Part shown: piece by piece, positions 36,569-50,391 of the stretch
Position numbering within the stretch: position 1 is the stretch's first letter
Layout of the letters: each line of letters opens with the position of its first letter
NCBI GenBank assembly: GCA_004009845.1
Contig: RMBW01000107.1
Location: forward strand, 1 to 64,000
Source: Davidsoniella eucalypti
Lineage: Eukaryota; Ascomycota; Sordariomycetes; Microascales; Ceratocystidaceae
Direction: 5' to 3'
Length of the DNA stretch: 64,000 bases
The notes under the pieces: generated by a model
The model's input: only the letters and a program-made list of their open reading frames with translations
The model's database searches: none
What the model was told of the DNA's origin: nothing
Program-made: the position numbers and the translations under genes

Positions 36569-39156
36569 GGATCTGCCCGCAGGCTGTTTTGTTGATCTCA
36601 GTATCCGTCGCTTAGTTGCTTATTTACTCGGAAGTGGCTATTTTGAGGCCTGTCTGGCCGCGGCTTTGCTTCTTTTTTGTTTCGTGAACTAGGAAACCAA
36701 GACCAGCACATCAAATATCAAATGATGTGCGCTACCTTAAACACATATACAGATCCCATGTCACTACCATGCTATGTCGAAACCGGTGCCAGTCAAAAAC
36801 CAAAGAGAGCCTATTTCACAATCAATAGTAACGGCCTCGCGATCGACAGAAGAGGTCGAAGCTCAACGGACAACAAATCTTAGATACTACTTTGTAGCTC
36901 GAAGCTACCGCTGCGACACATGTATGGTAGACTGTGATCGGCGGGCGGAGTCTCCTTTGTCCTAGAAGGCACTGAAAGTGGCTTCTTGCCTAAGAGTTCC
37001 AACTGTAACGCTGCCTATAGCTCGAGCTGTGGCATGTAGCAGAGCTGCTTTACAATTAGAAGAAGATGCACTGCCTGGAGCCTACCACCTTTATTGCCAT
37101 GTACCGTTACTGTTACTGCTGCTACCTTGATTCCTCGTCAAGATAGATACGGAGCGGACGGCACTCTGCGTGAATCACTAGAACAACCCAGATTCAATGC
37201 ACTGCTCTGTTAGTAGTAATGCCACCTTGGACTCCTCGAATCCTGCTCGGTGCAGGCAAATGGGCATCGGCAATGTTGTTCTGCTAGTTAGCATGGAATC
37301 CTGTTATTGCTGTCTCGAGTTGGATATCTTCTTGCTTTCATTTCTTTCTAGAGAAACACCCCTATCAAAAGAGTATAATTCTGTGTTTTCGATATCACCA
37401 ATGGGTGGTTCCTTCATGTATTCATTAGTCTTTTTCTTCATGTATAAGCCCAGCATTTGGCCGGAGAACGATCTTTCGAGTTCCCTTGTTCTAGCCATTT
37501 GTAAGATTGCAAGGAATCTTGGTACTTGTGGCAAAAGGCCAGTTTGTTTTATTTAAATTCCTGTAGAAATCGGGCTTTAATAGCTATGACACGCAGCCCT
37601 GAACTAATACAATAAGGTGAAGCAACTTCTCAACAGGCCACTGAGATACAGAACACTTGTTATCCTTTCCGGGAAAAACCACCTCTTCGGGAACCTCCGA
37701 GCATTTCGTAGCTCCTTATATCATAAACCCTCTTAGAACAGTATGGTTTCTACCCGGCATCTACCTTCTGCTGAACTTCGTGAGTGGTGAGGCTTCAGAC
37801 ACTACCATAATCATAGTGGGCTTCAGTAGTAGTTTTTCCAGCTGCATTTGAACCAACTACCATGCGAGGTCAGCCAGGCGTATAGTACGACGCCATGGGG
37901 ACGTGGCAAAAGGCCTAATTACTAGTAGAGTGGTCAGAGCCTAAGCCGCAGGATAGGCTTAGTCAATCAATACAAGTAGCGGGGGGGCGGGATCACGTAG
38001 GCTACGAATAAAGGCAAACGTAGCCACTAATTCTCTCGGAATATCTGACAGGTTTGTATGGGGAAAAGAATAATAGTGTAGAGTACATATATATTATATA
38101 ACATAGAGCAGATATAGAGTACTGTAAGGGTGCTCTCAGATCTTGCCTGAAATTCCAGCTACTTATGATGTCACAGCGGAGGCCGCTGATATCAAATTAT
38201 GTATGAAGAACGTCAGTGTTGCTCAACTATCACTAAGCAGATGCTATAGTCATCACGAAATGATAAAGCCCCAAAAAAATAGACGTGGAAAAAAGAAGAG
38301 CACTAATAACCCCTGGTCAGAGTAGTTTGCGGCTCTGGAGGCTCTGTTGACACTCCTGGGTAATTGCACGAGCAAAATGCGAGAGGCTATATGGTAAAGC
38401 AGCAAAAAAACTCTGCAGACGTCTGTATGTTCGAGTTCTTTGCAGAAGTCTGTGCCCTACTCTGGTTCGGTCGGACTTGCCTCCCGGCTAAATTCATGAT
38501 TTTCGTTGGGTTGTTGTTTTTCCTTCCCTTTTCCTGCTTCGTTTTGCCAGAGGCTCAATTTGCTCGAAGGGACTAGAACCTAGACGACGCCCAAGAGAGG
38601 AGACGAAGAACAGCCAGTTGATAAGTGTAATATAAGAATATAAGGAGATGTGGTCTTGTATGTACACACAGAGCATCATCACACCTTCTTTGGTTTGCAA
38701 ACATGGTTGCTGTCACCATTATGCCTGCAAAGAACGCTGATCCAGCCAAGGGTTATTAGGCTGTCTCTTATTCTATGGTGGATTCGGCCTGCCAAGCAAG
38801 GCAATATCTCATTCGTTACCGCCTGGTCAAGATATCTCAGGTTCATCTCACTCACATATCTCGTCTTGACTCATTAGACATGGCTAGACCAGTTCCCAGT
38901 GGCGACAATATCCGGCCTTCTGTATAGAGGATATCTGCTAGCATACTAGACACTAGAAGAGGTTGCATAGGAATACAATAGCTAGAAAAAAATAAAGAAT
39001 AAACGAAACGGACCCACGGCTGGAAATACCACGCTGCAAGTCGCCCAGCTCAGTCTATTACTTAATCGCCAAATGGTGGGTTAAAGAGCTTTCTCTGGTT
39101 TTCGTAGGCTATGAAAACTCATCATCCATGTATCTCCCACTCCTTTGGATTCCAGC

Positions 39157-39279
39157 GGCGGCAAACAGATTACCAGAAGCTCACACTGATAATGTAAAAT
39201 ATCCCTAAATTATACGGCTTTTGGGTTAGTGGCGGCTATGGCCCAGAAGGAGATGATCCGACGTGGCGGCAAACAGATT
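39157..39279 (+). repeat. 15-nt direct repeat, 108 bp apart
   Basis: The 15-mer GGCGGCAAACAGATT occurs at 39157-39171 and again at 39265-39279 in the same orientation. Flanking bases differ, so the duplication is short. Its meaning is unknown. Confidence 0.6.
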
Positions 39280-42200
39280 TAGTGAAGACTTGGCCTGTCC
39301 TATTGCTTGGCATATTCCACTCTTCATGTCTTATAGTTAGAAAATAGAGCTAATTTACGCTTACTTTTTGTGTATGGTTCGAGGCAAAAACAAAACAAAA
39401 AAAAACAAAAAAAAAAGATACGCTTCTGATGCCCCAAACAAGAAGTCCGCTTAAATATATTTGTATCTTTCCCAGAGAGGCTCTTTTCGTTTTTCTTCTC
39501 TTTCCGACCCAAAATGGGCTCAATTATGCAATAGTTATAATACTTGCACAACAGCTATGAAAAGACGGTGAGCATCATGACTAACTTATTCTCAGAGTAA
39601 CTACACCTGATGAGCTTTAGCCAATCCGAGACCGACTTCGTATCAAGAATTAAAAACTGTGCTCAAGAATGGCGTTGCAATCATGAATGGACTGAAAGTA
39701 TATATATTTGAAAGTACTTGGGATCTTAGTCTAAATTGCTCTTCCTGTGGAATAATTGCCTCCGTTCCGAAAGCTGACGTCTTTCGTTTTGATATCCAAG
39801 TACATGGGATCAATTTACGCCAGTTCCTTCCCTTGCATGGCCTCAATAAGATCCAGACAGTGAATCTCACCAACAATAACGCTTTCCTTTCTTACCGAGT
39901 TCCAACCTGAGGCCTCAACATCTAGGTTCTTTCCGCCCCGGTCCTCATTTCCCGAGCCAGGTAGGAGGAGGAACAGCCCTCCCGGTTCTATCTAGACCGG
40001 CTGTCGGCAGGCTATCATTGGCTTGGATGGTTAACATGGGAGGCTTTCATTTTTCTGATGTCTTTTTGTTCTTCTTTTCTTGTCGGACAGCATAGCGCGG
40101 AAGCCGCAAATATTACATTAAAAAAAAACCGGCAATTTTGTTCAACAAGGGCTTGTCACAGAAGCTCCGAGCAATTAATCTCATGGTTACTGACTGATAG
40201 ACATACAGGCTTACGTGATAGTAGTTTATGTCGCCATGATAGTATCATAATCACTCGCCACAACAACCTATATATATCACTACGTGACGCTATTATCTAG
40301 GACTGAGTGTCTATATAGAAGACACCTCATTGACACCTACTAGTGAGTTGGCAACCACTATAGTCGATATTATTATTCAATGTATGGCGTCGCTTCCAGG
40401 CATTGGGTCAGCTCATACCTGGCACGACTCTAAGACTTCGGAACCATTGGGTGGCATGATAACAGGACCCAGGTCAATACTATACCAGTTAGCTGTAGTG
40501 CGGTGCTATAGTGCCGCTACGGTTGTAGTTGTAGTTGCTTGAAGTAGAGGCTCTGTAAAACCAAGGAAGAAACTAAAACATCGAACACACCATGTTAATT
40601 GCCTAGTTTGTCCGGCATCTAGTCCGCAAGGCAAGATATCAAGGTTTAATGACCTCTGCAATACCCACATCCAAATCTAAGCATCGTCACAAAAGCTAGT
40701 GCCAACTCTAGGCCTCATCCTTGATACTTTGAACAACTATACCCTTGCTACCTATAGCATATAGGACATGATAGTTGCTTGCTTGAATCCCTTGCCCGCC
40801 TCCAGATTCTCAGATTCTGCAACCCCGGGTTTTTCTATGGCGTACATCCATGTATAGTTACATATCAAAAGGCATACGTAGTGTTTCAATTGCCAAGCAA
40901 ATTTTGTTAGTTGGCGGACTACCTAGTTAGAGTACTTGGCTACAATACTGGCTGTTCTTCTTTCAGGACCCTTGGCCCGCTATGAAGATGTGGTCGGACT
41001 GATCGTAGCATCCATTATTGGTTAGTTTTCAGCATCCCAGCTTCGTGAAAGCTATGACATCCTGACACAACTATAAGCGGGCTCTTAATAAGCTACATAC
41101 ACACTGACAACATTTCCCTGTATAACCTAATATCTACTTACTATCTTTGCGGAACCTCGAAAAGCTTCATAGCAAGGCAAGGGAAGAAAAAAGAAAGTCA
41201 ACTTTTGTCTTCCTATTCTCATGGTCTCCGTTTAAGTCGGGCGATGGCTCTTTTAGTTTAGTTTCTCATGATCTAGGCCTATTAGGGCTATTGATTAACC
41301 AATCCCATTCTTTTGACTACCATCTAGACCAAATGAAACCACCAGGTACTAAGCTGCTACGGCCAAGCCAACCTCTATTGTTCTAGGCCCTCTTCTTGCC
41401 TCACAGTCGAAATCGTATATGGTACTATCAGGCACACTAAAATGACTGTCGGCAACAGACTCAAATTTGCCAAAATAGAGCGAGCCAGTCAAATACCACC
41501 TTGTGCTACTGAACTACGAATCCAAGAGGCAATATCAGAAACTGTTATTAACGTCTGTTGTTGGTTCCCCTTCTCAAACGTTGCTTCCGTCACATATTCA
41601 TAATGTAGTATATGGCGAAATCTACACCAAATAGGCAACGCCCCATTCTCCCAGTCCCCTCTTTGCGCTTTGTCGCAGGATCTAGGGCCCTTTTCTTATT
41701 CTCATGCAGCTCATCAGCTATATGCCGGACAGTCGGTCAATGAACGCTCAACGTCCAGCGGGGCAATTAACAGAAGCACTGCCTCCGTTGTGGGCTCCAT
41801 TAAGGAATATAGGATGTCGTCTTGATATATCTTAATATTGACCATTTAACAGACGATGTTGGGGATGCTATCTCAGATTCTCTGATATCTAAATGTCAAT
41901 TTGTCACATATGTTGGCCTCGAGACCCTTCTTAAAAGCTTTTCATATTTGCTTCCCCGGATTAGGGCTGATTTGCGTTTAGTGCCTCCCCCTTCATAGCA
42001 CCCCAGACCTCAGTTCTGATACAATCATGGGGTCAACAGAAGATATATGTGCTAAACCTGTCCATCACATAAAAAAAAACAGGTCATATTGACCCAGTAT
42101 GGACTCTAACAAAAATTACTTGGTAGAAATGCGAATGCGGGTGAAATCCAAGAACCAAGAACAGACTAGCCCCTAAAATAGATGCCCCAGAGGCAAACAA

Positions 42201-45200
42201 TATCACCCCACAAGCAGCATATCTTGTCTTGTTTTCTCCAGGCCGCTTCCCTGACCGAGAATCTCATCGCCGTCTGAACGCGGCCAACCCACTCCATGTT
42301 CTCCAGGAAATAGCCTGTTTTGAAGACACCAAAGTTCTCTGTGCCACGCGCTGTGACTGCATTTGGATATTCGTTCATACGGCCCAACGTAATCACAAGT
42401 CTTATAATATCCAACTACAACATGACCAGCGATGATCAACGCTCCGGCTACAGCGGGGATTCAAGGAGAGCAGAGGAAGCACAGGGAAATCGCAAGGCCA
42501 TAGCTGTATATTTGTGTATCTTTTCTCTACTTCTCTTTTCTATGTCCCCGCTGGATCTGTTTGAACCTGGGGAAGAAAAAGAGGAAACAAAGAAAGAAAA
42601 AAAGACAACATGTTAAGCGAGACTCAAAAATGTAGTTTCTCTTCTATATTTCCTGTTGTTATCTGTCAAATCTCGAAACGGTCGAAACAGTCAAAACGGC
42701 AACAACCTGTCCTTGGGATGGACTCTTTATTACTCGAGTCCATAATTCCAATAACTAACTAGTGAAATAATTAACACCCTTTTTTCCCCAGAAAATAAAA
42801 CTTAGTCCCAAAGTCAATAGTGGACCCACCTTTCCTTGTGCAATTGTCTGGTCTAGATTTTCCAATTGGCCAATCATATGTGCTCAGTATACAAAACCAG
42901 TTCGAGCCCTCGATTATGGAGAAAAAGAAAGCAGCTGCCTTTTTGGTATTTTTTATATTGTGCGACTAATCAAAGAAACTTTGGGCATAGAATTTAGCTT
43001 TTTTATTATTATTTATATATATATATTTCTCAGGCTAGATCGCCCAAGCTTTTTTTGTATGATTATGTGAGTGTAATAGCATAATTTGCCGAATTTAGCT
43101 TCGCTTAGAAGGCAACTATAAGCATCATCGGAGACAACAAAGAAAATACTTGCTATGCTACTCCCAGTCTCTTATTTTTAGGTTTGCATTCCAGCTATAT
43201 CAAATTAACTTATCTAGGGAAGTTGCAAGCCTAGCAAAACAGCGCTTGCAACATGGTTGAAAGTCAAGATACGGAATGTACGTGTCGGGCCACTCAGGGC
43301 TGAGACGAATTTGATGCCCGACAGACGAACAAACGAGAGTTGTCTTTAAGCGGCCTGTCTTCTCTTCTCTTTAGATCTTCTTAGTTTGTTGTCTCCCTAG
43401 CTTCCGTGGCTCTCTCTGATCATATACATTCGTTGCTGTTCCTGTAACATGACTCTCTATGTATAATTACGTCAAGTCTGGTGATAGTCTCCCTCACATG
43501 CACATTCGCACCCTCGACATGGCCCTCTTTCCTCGCCATGCTGCACCATAGCATCATCGTCAGCATCGAGCGTCATGTTCCCGGTCATGGATATTAAAAC
43601 TTCTATGTCGTTTCTTTGTTTTGTCAGCCCCCGGTCAGGTCCATCGGTCTGCATTTTATTGTTGAAAATAGAACAGCAAGAAAACGCTACGACGTCATCA
43701 TACTAGCCAGGGTATATTTTCCAGCTACCTTGAAAACAGGATATTTGGCTTGTCTAGGCCCCAAAACAATCATATTTGCCGCAGCTACACCATCTGCTTT
43801 CCTTTTCTTTGAATTCTTACTGGTCTATTATCCTCTTCCCAAAATGCAGGGAATGAACTGCGCCAGGGCCAATGCTCGATAGTTATTTGCACTTGATGCA
43901 CACACTACTGAGTAGATATACATGCAGCTCTAGGCGGCCCATTTCATGATTTCTGGCGCTAGGGAGTCGCCGATCGGAGTTTCGGTTTTCTATCTCCTAT
44001 TTTTTGTTCCTCTTTCTACATTGCAGTGCCTGTGTTCTTCTTTGTTCTAGTTAGGGAGTAGAAGAAGGTGGCTTATTCCCTGTCACAAACCCTAGTTTAC
44101 ACTCAACCCTTGCGGTCGACAATCGAAGATAGTACTTAGTTGGTCGGTTTTACGGCAGTGACTGTGATATTATTTAGATATAGAAAATAGAAACCTGGGC
44201 GAACCAAAGCGCAGAGGCACCGGGAAATCCAACAGGAACAATGCTGGGAAAAAGATGACCACAGGGAAGAGGCCACGAACATATAAAAAAAGAGTGTTTC
44301 CTGATATGTTCTTACGTGGGATGCCGCAACTTGTCCAAAATATCAAACAAAACGACGTTTCGTGAACAAAAGTGTACAGATAGGAGGAGGTATAGACTAG
44401 GCTAGGTTAGGCAAGGAGGAGACGAGACGACAACGACCAGCGTCTGATGGGCTGAGACATGCATATAAAATACAATACATGGCTCGAAAATCATGGGATA
44501 TATTGCTGATTTCCATCATGAGCGACGCTGCGTTTTGTTTATATGACTGCGGGATTGCATATCGCCAAAGTGCAAATGGTCTCGAGGCGCCGCCTCAACA
44601 TTGCTGCATAAGCTGGCGCCGGTGCCACCTTGTTTTAAATTGCTGTCTATAGGTGTATGATATACGAACGTGTACTAATAACCGAGTGATGTATGATGAA
44701 CGACCAGCCGCTTGTAATATGTCAGGTGGCGAGAAGCACTGGAGTTTTGGGTTTCAAGGCGTACATGACCGTATCATACATAATATATGATGTTAGCACA
44801 GCCGGCACCTTCATGTCATAAAAGAAAGATAAACAGTATAGATACAGTGGCACAAGGCTATGTATATGTAATGGTTTCCATAAAAAAAGGCCAAGTTTGA
44901 TTATGGGCTTCCTTTTTCTATGCAAGGACCTAAGAATCCAAGAAGCTCGAAAGCTTCTATTAGCAAATACCAATTTTTTTTTTGGCTTGGCTTGGGTTAC
45001 CGAGAAAATAAAAGCTCGAAGCAGAAACAGTTACGAGCGGCACCGAAAGGAAACCGAGAGGAAAAGAAAAGAAAAGAGCTTGGATCTCCCTTATTTCCCC
45101 CCCAGTTACAAAACATGATAGCGCCTTTCTTGGCTTTGCCGCTGCCCCAACGAAGATAAAGACTAGTGCATATTATATATAACGACTTTTGGGTTTGCGC

Positions 45201-46244
45201 ACAATATATCTAAGTAAACAATGCTGTACATGATAAGTCCTTCTCTCTTCTCGGAGATGGCCAAGAGAAACAAACATATGTATATCATTATGTACATCAT
45301 CATGTATAAATACCTGGAAATTTACAACTGCTTTTCATGATCCTGGACATAGATTCCGGTGGGCTGGATTTTAAATAGTAAAAATACATATTATATAACT
45401 AACTAGCTATCCCTCGAATATAAGACAATTATTGACGAAAAATGGATGGTTCTTTTCGTTTCGAGCCCTTGGCCGCCTCCGTTAACGGAGATTTTCAGAT
45501 GTCAAAGAGAACAAAAAGCTTAAGAAGAGCAATCGAGTAATAATAAAAAAAGCCATTAGAGGCTTGTTCTCGAAGCAACTGAAACGAAAATTTGCTGCCT
45601 ACCCGTGAGGCACGGAAAAGAGAAAAAAAAAAGAGATCCAAGCTATCAACCAACTAGGCCAAGCTAGTAGATGATCTTTTATGTTCGTTTCCAACGTATA
45701 AGCGAGTGCAAAGATCGCCAGAACGATCAAGGCGTAGCAGCAAGAAATAAAGACAAGACTAAAGGGTCCCGCATCCTGTAAAACACAGCACCTGTACATA
45801 GACACTAAGATTATGCGAGTGCGGACAATGATAGCTTTAGCTTCGATCTCTTAGTGCCATTCCCCCCTAAAATTGCGAAGCCTGGAAGCGGCATCTTTAT
45901 TCTATGTAGCAACGCTAACACTCCTAGGCGGTTTGTGCCCTCTGTTCTCTGCTAGTTTAGTCAGATGGTTGTGATGAATGTACTTACTTGTGACTAGTCC
46001 AGGAGTCGAGCTGGACTAGACACTAGCAGCAAAAGCTGATGGTTTAGACAAGTAGGAGGAGAATCTTGCATTTGTAAATTCTAGATGAACTATTAGTTTA
46101 TTTTGTTTCCAACGCAAGGCCCACTTCCCCATGAAAGTCTGTAGGCCCCGGATTATGGCGAAATAGACGAGCAGTAGATGGGTTAGTATGGTATGTAGCG
46201 CCTACATATACATATCAGTATAAACAGCATGAGAACTGAAACAG

Positions 46245-46284
46245 ATATACATGTGTATGTACATATATACATATACATATATAC
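46245..46284. repeat. TA/CATA-type simple sequence
   Basis: Alternating purine-pyrimidine sequence built from TATACA and TGTACATA units. It is the densest of several such tracts in the desert. Confidence 0.7.
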
Positions 46285-49200
46285 CTTTACATTTTTGTAC
46301 ATAGATACATGCACACGTGCGTCGCAATGCTACACATTCTTGTAATATATTGGAGGCCAAGAAGAGGGGCGGGGCTCTTATCAGTTTGCTTCGCATTTTT
46401 CTTGATATCAAGAGAAGAAACCGCATTAGTCGATTTGTCTACTCAGTCAAGGCCATATTGAGTTCTAGACCGGGATACCTGGAAAGAAAGAGATATACAC
46501 ACTGAAGATTTGCCCTGTGACTAAATCTGGACACCACAATCATCAAGTCTAGCCTCGTAATGTACTTAGCAATGCGAGAAAGCACATATGAGGTGTTGCA
46601 TCGGGAACTGTTTGAAGTCCAACTCTCAAGAAAATGCAGATGCACACGCCCCCCCTTGATAAGGGTTTGTAGTTGTATATTTGGTAGCTGTACCTATCTG
46701 GATAAACAGTGGTAAGACGAGTTGACTGGCCAGCTCTACAGATATATGGAGTGGTGCTGTCTAGTGATAATCAGCATTGTAAATATATAAGCATCCAACA
46801 AGTATATACATAGTAAGTATTTGATCGTTTTTGATCGGATGGCTCACCGATATATAGCCCACAAATAAATAAAAATGCCCCTCCCTGGCAACTATGGTAA
46901 GAAAAAAGAGAGCGGAATTTATCGTCCGTGGCTGATCTGTTCCACCCCCTGCCGCTCTCACTGCGGAATCGATTTATTCGGCAATTTATGGATGGACCAG
47001 TCTGGGGTCGAACCTTTTTTTGTTTGTTCTTTTTGAACTTGAGCATTACGTTGGAATACGCTACTAAGTAGTTGTAAATACCTTGGCCCGGTCACTTTGC
47101 CGCAGGCCACGGACAGGGAGACCCCCCCCCGGCTGGGCTGGATTCAGAAGGCTAGGCAGAACAAGAAACAAGAGCTCTTGTTGAACTCTTGTCAGGCTTT
47201 TGTGGGAGGGGGAGGATATATTGCGCATATTTGGAGATGTTTGTTTTTCTTGCTCGCTTGAAGGAAGTAGTCTCGGATTCAGATATCGGAGGGAAAGAAA
47301 GATAGACTGAGAACGGGAAAGAGGGCAACGGTTGTTGGAGATTGTGATGCAAAGCAGCTAAAAATGCATCCGCAACTTCGACATCGTGACTATCACCATG
47401 GCAATACAAGTATGTCGTCTAGCCCTCCTTTCACATTAGTGCGATATGCTCTCAAGGTTAACCATATCTCCTACGCATTGTTCTGTTTACGCAGTGGCGC
47501 TGTCCCGGCATAGCATCTTCTGATATATTCCATGATATCTTCAATCAGTCGATTCTCGCCTTATATACTGTATGTCCGCCTCTTGTCGTCTCTTTATTCC
47601 ATCTTGCTCTTTGTACGGATCCATCCTGGCTTCGATTTGCCGCCAGACTCAACCATACGCTCTGTGTATTTGTTAAACGAGACTCCGTAAGTACATACTG
47701 GCTAACTACGAACGAATCGCCCAGAATCCACCCTTATTCTATTCACTGTACAGAGACACAGCAACACTCCCTCACGCCCCTAGCCGCATTAGCAGCAAGG
47801 ACGGCAACGTAAAACATATACTGCTTGTACCTGCAAGAAGAGAACAGCACCAAGATATACACAATAGGCCTGTATTCTTCGCCTCCATTGCCAAAGAGGA
47901 ATCCGGGACAGGACGCAACACAACACGCAGATACGCTGTTACAGCCTCTCTCAGCCGACCAGTTCTACAGCAGCCGTCGAATAGTGACGACAGCTGCATC
48001 GTTTAGTCTGCACGTTGTGTGTGTACTTTGTACTTGCATACTGTATTGTGTAGTATAAGAAGCTTGAAAGGAGTCTGTCTACGCACCGGCCAATCTTGCA
48101 CCCACTTCTTCTCTTCTTCTGCCTATTATTCTAGATTCATTTCTTTATTTTTGTTTCCATCGCCCCTTCTGCTCAGTCGATACAAGTGGCATCCTCGTGC
48201 TTATCGACAAATCCTCTGTCCCTTCGAAAAAATAACAGAGAGTAGCAGTAGAAACCGGATCGCCTCGATCGAATAGACAAAGCATCATCCACAACTCGAA
48301 TCCATACTCGACCACTCACTAAACCCCGTCATATATCGTTTGTGGGATCTCTTTATCTGAGAATTCCAGTTCGCCCATCTTTCTTACGATTGATAAAAGA
48401 ACCGACCAAAAAAAGGACCAAAAAAGAGACATAGACCCTCTGTATATCTGCCTCCAATATTGACCGAGTCCAGAATACCATCTATCGCTGTCTCGCTCGT
48501 CCTATTGTTTTCTCATTCTCGCTCTTCATTCTGCGTTCGAAAGCCTAGACCTCGGATCACCGCATTCTTGGGACATTCCGCAGACCTCGCAGACCATCAA
48601 AGTCCAAACTAAACTGTATCATCATCCCTTGCGATCGTCAAAACGAGAAACGCCTCTTCTTTGTCTGCACTAGAGCTCTAATATCAGCCCTTGTAATTTT
48701 TTTTTTTTTGGCTTCGTTCTTCGTGCCAGACCGTTTTCGTCTTCGCTCCCTGTTCTCTTTGTCCTTCCACACTATCATCACCGCCTAGGAAAACTTTTTA
48801 GTTGGGAGGAAAAAAAGACTAAGAGCATCAAGTCATTCAGTATTTGAGTTTGTTCTTCATTTATATCGAAGACTTTGAACTATCGAAACGGGCTATTTTT
48901 TCTCCTCATATCTCAGCCAAGTCCATCCCATATCAATTTGGTAAACACGTCGTTACCGTTACGGGAAAGAAAGAGTATCAGTCGATTTTAAGGAGGCTCC
49001 TCACGAGGCTTGGCAGCTACCTTTTTTGTTTCCTCATCGCACGGATTTATTATTTTATATATTTTTTCGATTTTTTTCCTTCTCTCTTTAATTCAGCTTT
49101 TTTCGATTAAATCGCCCGCCAGCACGGAAGGAACAACCACCAAGACTCTTTCCTTTCCCAACAGACCGTTCATAAACACCCCGGCCTAGTCGTTTTATCC

Positions 49201-50140
49201 TCTTCTTTTATTTTCCTCTCGCCTTTCCGTTCTGGTTTTTTTCTTCTTTTTCATTCTTCTTCTCTGTTTCTATCATCAACTCTTCTTCCTCCCTCTCTCC
49301 CGCCGAGCAGCGAGATCCTCAGAACAAAACAGCCTGGTTTGCTGGAATATTGCCCAGGCTCTTTTCGTTTTCCGTCTCTCGTAGTTGCCCAAGCCAAACC
49401 GACCCGGTACGGCAACAACTGTCACTGCCTGTTTGGACTCTCCGAAGAGAAAGGCACCGACGCAACTTCCTCCATTTGCTGCTTTGCAAGGAAAGGAAAT
49501 ATCGTCTAGACGCAAGACGGCCTGACGGCTCCTACCCGATTGTGCGTGCATTTGCATTTGCACCTAACGACTACGACATCATATCACGAACACGGCAGTT
49601 ACTGCACTCACTCCGAAGCAGCTCTTTCTGTAAAGACTTTGATTAGGTAAGATTTCTACACGTCCTCGCCATAAGCATAACCATCATCATCATCATCGTT
49701 GTCGTCATTGTTTTTCTCCGTCATACGGCAACCCAAACAAAACATCGCAGTCTCGATGGCTGTTGGGTTCGCAATTGGATACTCAGTAGTGCCCTCAGTA
49801 GTGGTCGTGCTTTGCCGGCGTTTCGGAGTATCGTGATGCCATGCCATTGTGCGAGATATGCACATCCAGCATAGTCTGTACCACTGGCAGACAGCAATAC
49901 TCTCTATGCACTGCTTCCTAGACCACCATCCATAACCATCTTCATCATCATCATAACCATAACCACCAACCTCGTGTTCGCACATACACATCATACACTG
50001 TTGGATCTGCTTGGGCATTCATTCGTGCGGGTTCCGTAGCTGCTCTCACCAAAAGCGACCAGCCAACCAAGTCACCGGATTGCTGCATCAGGCTTCTCGC
50101 AGCCGCACTTTCGTCTCTCTGCTTCTCTTCTCACTGCCTC

Positions 50141-50161
50141 GCATATTGCATATTGCATATT
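50141..50161 (+). repeat. GCATATT x3 tandem repeat
   Basis: Three perfect copies of the 7-mer GCATATT. It sits about 0.6 kb upstream of the PP1-regulator start codon. Confidence 0.9.
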
Positions 50162-50350
50162 GAAACGCCCTGCATCTATCATATACGATTGTTCACGAAC
50201 CGAGCCAACTAACACGTCACCCTGCTCTTCGGCTGCGTCCAGGCCCCATATTGGACCAAGTCTTGCCAGTTTCAAGGCCCATATACTGGCCGTTCCTTCT
50301 CGAAGCTCTTCGCCATAGTTTTTTTATGCTTTGCACCCCGGGGTCCCCTA

Positions 50351-50391
50351 GCATCCAGCATCCAGTATCCAGTATCCAGCATCCAAATCCA
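50351..50391 (+). repeat. GYATCCA tandem repeat
   Basis: Five 7-nt units reading GCATCCA or GTATCCA (50351-50385), then a 6-nt remnant AATCCA. It lies about 360-400 bp upstream of the PP1-regulator start codon, in the presumed leader or leader intron. Confidence 0.9.

Larger units (their letters stand above)
36420..47400. other. Gene desert, central-right part
   Basis: No intact gene recognised. It holds a 24-A run (36537-36560), a 15-nt direct repeat (39157-39171 and 39265-39279), an A/C-rich run at 39386-39418, and clustered TATGTACATA-type simple sequence at 45281-45309 and 46245-46284. Several short purine- or pyrimidine-rich blocks (for example 43350-43450) resemble those in the presumed UTRs elsewhere in the window and could mark untranslated transcripts. 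Confidence 0.45.

Noticed and set aside
49681..50018. Minus-strand frame with Asp/Gly/Tyr-rich repeats (49656-50018)
   Set aside because: The peptide comes from CAT/ATC trinucleotide runs read on the opposite strand within the probable leader of the PP1 regulator.
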